Shown: one piece after another, positions 56,296-64,000 of the stretch | Layout: each line of letters begins with the position of its first letter | Position numbering within the stretch: the first letter of the stretch is position 1 | Source: Chelonoidis abingdonii | Taxonomy: Eukaryota; Chordata; Testudines; Testudinidae | Assembly: GCF_003597395.2 (NCBI RefSeq) | Contig: NC_133773.1 | Location: 62,853,590-62,917,589 of the forward strand | Reading direction: 5' to 3' | Length of the DNA: 64,000 nt | Notes under the pieces: generated by a model | Databases searched by the model: none | What the model was told of the DNA's origin: nothing | The model's input: only the letters and a program-made list of their open reading frames with translations | Made by a program: the position numbers and the translations under genes

Positions 56296-57219
56296 GCCTC
56301 TACTAACCTCTGCCTACCCTTAGGACATACTGTACCCTTCAACGCTACTAACCAGGCACACAATTTTCTATAGGACAAAGGGCCTAATCTTGATCTCCCA
56401 CTGATATTTATCAGAAATGACTTCACTGAAATCAGTGGAGCAATACCAGTGTAAAACTCATGTAAATAAGATCAGAACCAGGGCTCAAATGATATTTCCA
56501 AATAGTTTTTGGTAATAAAACAAAATCAGCATTTTAACTAGGCCTGTGCTAATTGTAGCACAACAAATTGGTAAAAAGGGGATTGAATCTGACAGTACTG
56601 CCTTTTCCCACCAAGAAAAATTAAAATTATATTTAAAATTAAAATTAGATCAAGGAGAACACCTGCTTCTTCTCATTACAATGTTTGGAGGTGAAGTAGA
56701 AGGGATATGTTCTTGGATTATAGGTAATAATATAGTTATTTTCCCAACATACACTGGTTGTTTTTAATGAAAATCTTTTCATTTTTAGGTCTTTACCGTT
56801 CAATTCTGACCTTTCAGGATTGGGTAAAGATTGCATAAGATCGTACTCTACTATGAGTTGCACTCTTGCAATCCCACTTACTTCAATGTGGTCTCACTTA
56901 CAAAACAGAGAACAAAATGTGACCCAAAGTTTGAAAGAGTCTGTCTTTGGCAGGGCAGCAAAATCTTCAAATTAGCCATTTACACTTAGCTTTCTGGTCT
57001 GTCAGATCCATGTGTTCAAATCTGGGTATGGGAAGAGAAATCAGAGCTGGGTGCGCTTCTCAAAAATGTGGTCAGAATTTAATCTGCACTTGTACCTATG
57101 TTCTGATCTTTACTTATGTGTGTCACTCTCTACACAATATGTGCCTAATTCTGGCTACCCAGTCCAAAGTGGGCTTCCTCTTCTCTTCTATTTATGTTCT
57201 TATATCGTGCTCATCATCA
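56296..57219. other. Unassigned non-coding DNA
   Basis: No feature recognised. Confidence 0.3.
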
Positions 57220-58150
57220 CAGCATTTGAGTGCCTTCCAGTAGCACAGTAAACAAGGTGACTAACATCTGTCACGTCACATGTTGTTTATTCTGTCAATC
57301 TCTCCCCAAAAGAAGTGTTTGCTATGGAATGTTTTGTTTTGATGGGGGAGCTGGTTTTTCATTGCTGTCACCCGGGTTTTCTTAAATGTTGCTATGTATT
57401 TGTTAGAGAAGGCAAGGCTTAAAAAAAAAAAATGCACCTTGCAATTACAGTGGAAGGTTCTGAAGTTTGAGATAGTTCCTGTGGAAGTTCATTCCACAGT
57501 CTAGAACCAGACTTCAAGAAGTTCTATCTCCCATATAGATATGTTTTACCATTATTGCAGAAAGTTTCATTTTGCCAGAGGAGTGGAGTTGTAAATCAAT
57601 GTCTTCATCTCAGAGTTTTAAGTGTTCTTATAGATACCCTATGCCCAGTATATTGAGCACCCTGAGATAAGGACTGAGACCTTCAACCTTACTTGATAGT
57701 CTATGAGAAGCCAGTGTAGAGACAAGAGAACAGGTCTGATATGTTTGAGGTGGCCCATATTGCTGAGATGATGTGTAGCATTCTGTACTAGTTGGAGTTT
57801 CCTAAGGGCTCAATGCTTCATGTGCAGATGTGTCACAATGTTGATAGTCAAGCTGAGAAGTGACAAAGGCATAAATAACTGAGGATAGGTTATCATCCAC
57901 CAGGATGGGATGGAGTCTCCTAGACAATCAAAGATGGTAGAAAATATTATTTATGGATGCTGCTATAGTGTCAGCAAGGAATCCAGAATACTCCTAAATT
58001 ACAGACTGAACTGACCAATTGCAGGTGTATGCCTTGAGACCATATCATGGCTGCAAACTCTTCAAAGTGCTTCCCTCAGCCCACCAGCATAACTTCTGTC
58101 TTGCTCAGGTTCAGCCTCAACCAGCTGCTCTTAATCCAGGAACTCAACTT
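57220..58150 (+). repeat. Old LINE (L2/L3/CR1-group) 3' region
   Basis: Words such as gaagttcattccacagtcta, ctatgagaagccagtgtaga, agcattctgtactagttgga and aggcataaataactgaggat appear in the order of an ancient LINE 3' region. The first 210 bp align with the repeat at 42055-43080. No coding capacity remains. Confidence 0.55.
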
Positions 58151-59024
58151 GTCCAAGAAGTGCACCATCTTAGTGGATGCAGTGTATCATTTCTTTTTTC
58201 TTGCTCTACTAGAGTAATATAATTACACTGACTAAAATTATATAGGGATTTTTTAAAAAGTGTATTGGCTGAAATAGTAGGGTCCAACCAATCTATCCAA
58301 ATAACCACCAAATATATATAAACTGTACATCATCCTTTATGAAAAAAGTCCAAGAGAATTTAATTGGGATGAAACCAGTAGGCTTTAAATTTACGAGTTC
58401 TATAGAAATTACTCAAAAAGCCTAGCAGTTTTAACAGAAAATGATGTCCTCTATATTTTTTATACAATTTTATAGCAGGGACATTCTTCTGTATTCCAAT
58501 TACATAGGATGGTACAGCAAGATTATAGTTTCCAAGTACATTCTATAGGATTTTTCTATAAGGGTTATTTCTCATCCTGGTCCTGATTCAAAACCTACTG
58601 AAACAAACAGAGGTCTTTCCATTGACTTCAACAATCTTTGGCTCAGACACACTATGCTGAAATATTATAAGGAAAACATCAGAGACAACCAATGCAATTT
58701 CTCCATCAATATCTTTTATTACATCTGTAGTAGAAGTTTGCAGTCTGTTGTGTATGCTTCTCACTGAGATGAAAAGCCAGGGCTGAATAGTTAGAGCATG
58801 ACACTGACACAGAGTTTTATAGTCACCAGATCATCTACTCTGACCTTCTGTATACCAAAACCATCCAGCATACCAGTGAGAAGTAGCACCAATGCCACAA
58901 ACGGCTGTACCTCACATTGTGCGTGAACAAATGTCACTCTGATATGTTTTCTCAGACATGTTGTTCTGAATGTTAAATATAAAAGTGTGTGTATGTATGT
59001 GTATTCATGTATTTTAGGTGGAGT
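58151..59024. other. Unassigned DNA with a CR1 scrap at 58815-58870
   Basis: The scrap reads cagatcatctactctgacct, a decayed form of the CR1 3'-end phrase read antisense. The rest shows no feature. Confidence 0.35.
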
Positions 59025-59430
59025 TGGTATAGCTGACTGGTAGCACACTCGATGGGGAGGGCTCTGAGTTATTACAGAGAATTCTTTCCCAGGTACCTGC
59101 CTAGAAAGTCTGGCCCACATGCTCAGGGTCTAACTGATCACCGTATTTGGAGTCAAAAAGGAATTTTCCCTGGGTCAGATTGGCAGAAACCAGGGGCGGG
59201 GAGCAGGGGGGAAGGAGGATTCACCTTCCTCTGCAGCTCGAGTCTCTTGCAGGTTTAAATTAGCATCAATGGTGAATTCTCTGTAACTTGAAGTCTTTAA
59301 AACATGATTTGAGGACTTCAGTAACTCAGCCAGAGGTTAGGGGTCTATTTCAGGAGTGGATGAGGTTCTGTGACCTGCCACGTACAGAAAGTAAGACTAG
59401 ATGATCACGATGAGTCTGTGAGTCTATTTG
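59025..59430 (+). repeat. CR1-tailed SINE or CR1 3' end
   Basis: The CR1 tail is clear: aaaaaggaattttccctggg, tcagattggcagaaacc, acatgatttgaggacttcag, taactcagccagaggttagg and ctagatgatcacgatgag. Just upstream, ggtatagctgactggtagca resembles a tRNA A-box region, so this could be a turtle tRNA-derived SINE with a CR1-like tail. A matching B box was not found. Confidence 0.65.
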
Positions 59431-59899
59431 TCTGTCTCAGGTTGCATTTTATGTTATTTTTGATGGTTTCTAAAATGGCTCAGTCATTTCTGAGAACAAG
59501 TTTAAGAATAAATGTTGTATGTTCAGGTTAAAAAAAAATCTTACAAACAAATGTTTTCTTGATAAGCTCCCATGCCTCCATGCTTTGGAGAAAAAGCTTG
59601 AAATTTGGCACAGAGGCCACCAGGGTGTTGGGATGTGCCTTTTCCCATTCCTGTGAAAATCCACCCAAATCTCATTAATTTATAAACCCTCCAAAAATCT
59701 CAACTTCCATACACTCAGTAAAGATTTAATAAAATTTGGTAGCAATAGAATTTTTGGAAAATGTCTGTATTGGAGACACTGGAGCTTGTTGGAAGCCAGG
59801 TCTGCAAGGACTTATCAGGAATTCCCTTGAAATTGTTGTTCTTAGCAGTAAAGGCATTGTGAAACCAGACACAAGAAATGAGAGCCTAGAGACCATTTT
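59431..59899. other. Unassigned non-coding DNA
   Basis: No feature recognised. Confidence 0.3.
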
Positions 59900-60720
59900 T
59901 CTGGCAGAGGCTGAAAGGGCAAGCTAGGCACCCACCTACAGCAGCAGATTTTGGGACCCCCCCGATTCCTTCCATAGATGATGGCAGTGGTGGGGTATTA
60001 GGCTGGCAGGGATGCTCAAGGGAAGGGACAGTCACCAGTTGAGGCTCCAAGGAGCAGGAAGCAGTCCGCTGCCGGTCTGCTAGGGAAGTGTTCCTACCCC
60101 TCCCTGGCTGCTCCTCACCCCTAGCCTGGGTAAGGTCATGGTCAAAGCCCAGGCACTGAGCAGCTTGGGGCTGCACCTGGAGGCACTACAAGTGCTGTCG
60201 GGGATTCAGCCTCAAACAGAGTGATCCACCTAGCTCCACGTCAGCCCCCAATTTACAGCTTCCACTTAACGGTCAGCCTTGGCGGCCCCTGATGTCAAAG
60301 CAGCCCTTGCTCTCTGCCCCAGCTGCTGCCACTCTTGGCTAGCAATGTGGCTGCCCTGTGCTACAAGCTGAACAGCAAGGAGCTGATTCAGAAAGGTGCA
60401 GAGACATATTGATGGAGGGGGAGAGGGATACAGGAAAGGATGGGGTTGCGGCCTAGGGTCCCTGGCCCCAGAGGAGAGGGGGTCAAGGCAGCCTGGGGAG
60501 GGCTGCAGGGGGCAGATGGCGTGCATATCTCTGCTGCTAACTTCTCAGGAAATGGGGTGGGGGCACAACACTGAAGTTTTGCCTAAAGTGGCAGATTGTC
60601 TTGAGAATCCCCTGCTCTCAATGCCCACCCTCCTTTGCTGATGTGTAGAAGAGAGAGGAATGGGTGGTGGGGAGGACTAGGCACCAGACTGTGGGGGGTG
60701 GATAGGAGCAGGGGTGAGGA
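59900..60720. repeat. GC-rich interspersed repeat, unclassified
   Basis: A base composition jump covers this region. It opens with gcacccacctacagcagcag and ends in purine-rich ggggtggataggagcagggg. No ORF has domain evidence. Termini were not found. Confidence 0.35.
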
Positions 60721-61659
60721 GCACGAGTATGATAAAAGCCCACTACTGCTACCAGTTATGTCATTAATTCAAGTAGCAGGAGCTTGCACTGTGGAGCTAA
60801 AGTTTTGAACCCTGCTGATGATCCGAGTTAGAGTCAATATGATTCCACATGACTGAACTTCTGTTTTGTCAGTTCTGTTTTTTTTTTAAATTAGGAAATT
60901 ACATTAATAAGCCTACACTGAAAAAATTAACCTTGCAAAGTTAAGGACTCAAAACTTAGGAAATGTCTATATTCAATTTATATTTGTAGTTTATGGAATT
61001 GTTTTTGGATTGCTTATTAAACAAAGATTATCCATATTACCAATGTCCCATATATAGATAACAGAAATATTAGTTTGTTTGAAGACATGAACTCCTCCAA
61101 TAAATGATACATATTTACACGATTTCCCTGAGGACTAGACTGTTGTACAATATTTAAATCTGAGTCAGCTAAAAGATTAGTAAAATCCCATGCACAATAG
61201 GCATACAGCTCCAAAATGATTACCCATTTCAAAAGGCCCACGTGCATTATTCCAGCAAACATGTGGAATAAATTATACCCATGAAAATCTGTTCCTGAAG
61301 TTCCTGTTTCAGACAACAGTATCCAAATAATTAGTGCATAAAACCACACTTCCCATTTTTGGTTAAATCCCATTTTTGTTATCTTCGATGGCAGAAGCAG
61401 TTCTCATGTCTGACTTAACTCACATTTCTACATTCTATGTTTTGATGAAAAGCACATACATATTTAAGTGAAGAAGAGTGTCCCTAGTGTATTTTGACCT
61501 CAGTGCAGCTATGCTGATTTATAGCTTAGGTTCTGGCATCAGGACATGATTTGTTCTTAACTTTGTCCTGCCACACAACAGCAGACAATAGTGTAATAAA
61601 CTAGCCTAGTGCTGAGAGATCATATCTTCCTCTTGCGGCTATCCCCGCTCCCCACCAGC
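60721..61659. other. Unassigned AT-rich DNA with one open 118-codon frame
   Basis: Minus strand 61373-61017 is an uninterrupted 118-codon frame starting with a hydrophobic, signal-peptide-like segment (MGFNQKWEVWFYALIIWILL). No domain is recognised, and chance cannot be excluded. Confidence 0.3.
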
Positions 61660-61900
61660 TAAAACAGCCTATTACACCTCACAGCTTAAGAAGCTCAACC
61701 TGAGCTCAAGTAGTAGAAGCACGTTTTTGACACTGAAGTTCCTGCGTTCAATCCCTTTTACAAACCATTGTGTCTGTGCCAATGTTTGTTACAAAATGGC
61801 ACCCGGAGTCTTGTGGACCCCATACACTCTGGATAAGCTTGCTTAATTCAGCAAATATGTAGCCCTAGTCAATGTAATCATGATTCTCCCTAATGGGTGA
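61660..61900 (+). repeat. tRNA-derived SINE
   Basis: A-box-like gagctcaagtagtagaagca and B-box-like gcgttcaatccc are spaced about 35 bp apart. A non-tRNA body follows (aaaatggcacccggagtctt). Confidence 0.6.
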
Positions 61901-63740
61901 CCGCAACAACTAAGCAGTCCTCTACTATCTCACAGCAGAGAAAGAATTTTCCTTTAGCTTAAGTTTTAGAGGCCTATGTTTCTGATGCTGACTGCATGTG
62001 GCCTCAACTCATTACATAATCAAATCCTTTACTTTACAACATATGTTTTCCAGCTAGTGGTTCTCTGCATTTTGCCGGTGTTACATTACTCACAAGGAAA
62101 AAACTGAATCTTTTTGTTCTGGAAGCTTATCGTCTGCTATTTTTTGGCAGCTTGTAAGATTCTATTTTAATCCTCCTATTCTGAAACAATCATTCAGCTT
62201 GAACATTGAGGTTTTTCCCTTTATTTTTTCCTTTCAGTATTTTATAGGGAATCACAACATATAGTGGTTGTGAATTCATGTCAAATTACTAAATAGCAGG
62301 AATCTACTTTTCAAAGGATAGTGGCCATCACCTTCCATTGGCTCCTACAGTCCCACATATCGATATAATTCCTATTTTGATTTGTTATTAAGGAGTTGCA
62401 ACTATTATCATAACACATTTCTTTCTCTAACACTGATAACAATGGGGTTAAGTATAAAAGAGAAACCAACCTGGAACAAGCTGTGTTTGCTACCCTCTCA
62501 AGCTACTTTTATGAGGCATCTATTTTCCACTCTATATTAACAATTCTTGTTCTTGTTTTTCCAATTTGGCATTCATACCATATAAGGTTGATTGGTACTT
62601 ATTGACTGTGCCTCTACTAGTTTTTGTCTATATTTTCAGGCCTAGCCAGAGATGTTATCAGAAAACTAGATGATACTCTTGTCTAGGCTGATGCTGGTGT
62701 CTCCTTTGTGGTTGTCTACTCTGCCTGCCTTCTCTATTTTTGTATGTTTCAATTATTTCTGATTTACAAGACTTCTGCACAGGAGTAGAGAATTCCTGTA
62801 AATGTCACTCCCTATCCAGCACACAAAAAGAGAGCAGACTGAACTGTAACAGATACACAGATACCTAAGAGTTCATAATCATCATACTGTGCACAGTAGC
62901 ATTTATTTTTCACAGGTAGAATTCAGATATTTCTTTTCCAAAAATCACAGTTACCTATCACCTCTCTCTTACATAAAAGTCGTATAGAATCTAATAATGA
63001 TGAAACCAATAGGAGTCTAAAGAAATTATTCTAAAATCCTAGCGGATTTAAAGAGAGTGTTTTTCTTAGCATTTTTAAACTAAAGTATGGAATTTAGCAG
63101 AGAATTATATCCCCATGTGAAGTTCTAGAGGTTGATTTAATGATTATTAAAACATATGTATGTCTCCATTCTCTTATTAAATTCTCTAGAACACCTTCCA
63201 TATGAGAGACAAAAGAAGTCCCTTGGGGAAAGAGTAGTATTTGGGTTCATGACACACAATTAAGAATTTCTGATTCCATCTAGTACAGCAAAAGGTAAAG
63301 TTCAGACCCATTAACCAGGATGTTATACAAAACATAGGGATGGCGTCACATGCATGCCTGTGAACCAAAAGAAAGAGATTAGTGATAGGTCTCTAAACTA
63401 AGAAGATAAGATTTTAAGAGTGGTGGAACCTCTGTACTAGAAGTCACTATTAGGTTGTCTGTTTCCTTTTGTTTTTTCCCAGCACCAAGTTTTATTTTCC
63501 CTCCTCCAGCAACATTTTTAAATGTTTAACAGCTGTGTGCACTTCAGTAAATTATAGACTGCAAGGCCTCTGTACCAATGATCCTCAGTTTGTGGCCGTA
63601 GTGCCACACACCTCTTGGAGGAACTTCATGTTACCCTTAGGGCTGCAATTAGCCTCAAGTGTAAGCCCACTTCCATCAACACATAAAATCACACTAACCC
63701 CTGGCTCAGACTCAGGGTCCCAGGACCTCATGGGGGCGGA
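61901..63740. other. Unassigned non-coding DNA
   Basis: AT-rich; no exon or repeat recognised. Confidence 0.3.
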
Positions 63741-63744
63741 GGGT

Positions 63745-64000
63745 CTGAGCCTGAGGGTATGTCTACATTGCAATGTAAGCCCAGGGTCAGTAGAACTCAA
63801 GTGAGCAGACCCTGGGTTTGTTAAACTAGGGTTTGAGCATGTATACTCATTTGTAAGTCCAGGTTAGGAACTGTTGAACCCTTGGCACCAACCTAGCACT
63901 CCAATGTCTACACTACATTCTGCAAGCCCTTGTCGAACCATTCATATCCCAGACTTTCGAGCACTATCCCAAAATGTGACTGCGCTAGCCCTTTGTTCAT
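63745..64000. mobile_element. MITE, cut by the window edge
   Basis: Starts with gagggtatgtctacattgca and continues with gtaagcccagggtcagtaga and ccctgggtttg, paired phrases of a turtle MITE type. The other terminus may be the agcgctagccc-like gcgctagccctttgttcat at the very end or lie beyond. Confidence 0.55.

Overview
The window looks like vertebrate, sauropsid and most probably turtle genomic DNA. It is AT-rich and CpG-poor, has almost no host coding sequence, and is packed with CR1-type LINE tails, hAT and Tc1/mariner-type miniature elements, LTRs and DIRS-type retrotransposons. The species call rests on recognising these repeat families from memory. No bacterial or phage gene, operon or CRISPR array is present. 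Two runs of N (14182-14850 and 45483-46053) are assembly gaps, and both lie inside LTR-like repeats.

Host gene: only one host exon can be supported, a 192-bp in-phase exon on the minus strand at 3500-3691. It encodes most of a cadherin repeat of the giant Fat/Dachsous type and has good splice sites on both sides. The rest of the window would then be a large intron and/or flanking DNA of that gene. No second exon was recognised.

Left part (1-20 kb): tRNA-like SINE fragments, a LINE tail with a C-terminal zinc finger (2957-3390), an LTR (5486-6131), a GC-rich hAT miniature element with a perfect 8-bp target duplication (9499-9950), TA-flanked and hairpin-rich MITEs, a gap-containing LTR-like repeat, and a repeat tail whose minus strand holds a hammerhead-ribozyme-like core (18575-18603).

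Middle part (20-44 kb): an internally deleted DIRS element (21691-24665) keeps inverted termini, an internal complementary region, gag-like and tyrosine-recombinase remnants. A hAT element with a transposase remnant follows (26939-28511), then an L2-like reverse-transcriptase pseudogene split by a solo LTR (33682-34350), a CR1 3' end, and a C-rich minisatellite about 1 kb long. The most unusual object is a composite insertion at about 42205-42838. It carries what look like the 5' and 3' ends of one LINE type in opposite orientations, with a class-II tRNA-like sequence upstream of the start codon.

Right part (44-64 kb): a hAT element flanked by an 8-bp target duplication (44558-53464) has been repeatedly invaded. 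A DIRS element sits in it and itself carries an LTR with 5-bp target duplication. The hAT also contains a CR1 copy, miniature elements, a strikingly A-rich tract of about 1.8 kb, and about 500 bp of unexplained sequence with a short ORF. Beyond it lie an LTR with TATA and poly(A) signals, more MITEs, old LINE remnants and a CR1 3' end.

Nothing in the window forms a cooperating gene set. Its story is layered transposition around a single conserved exon.
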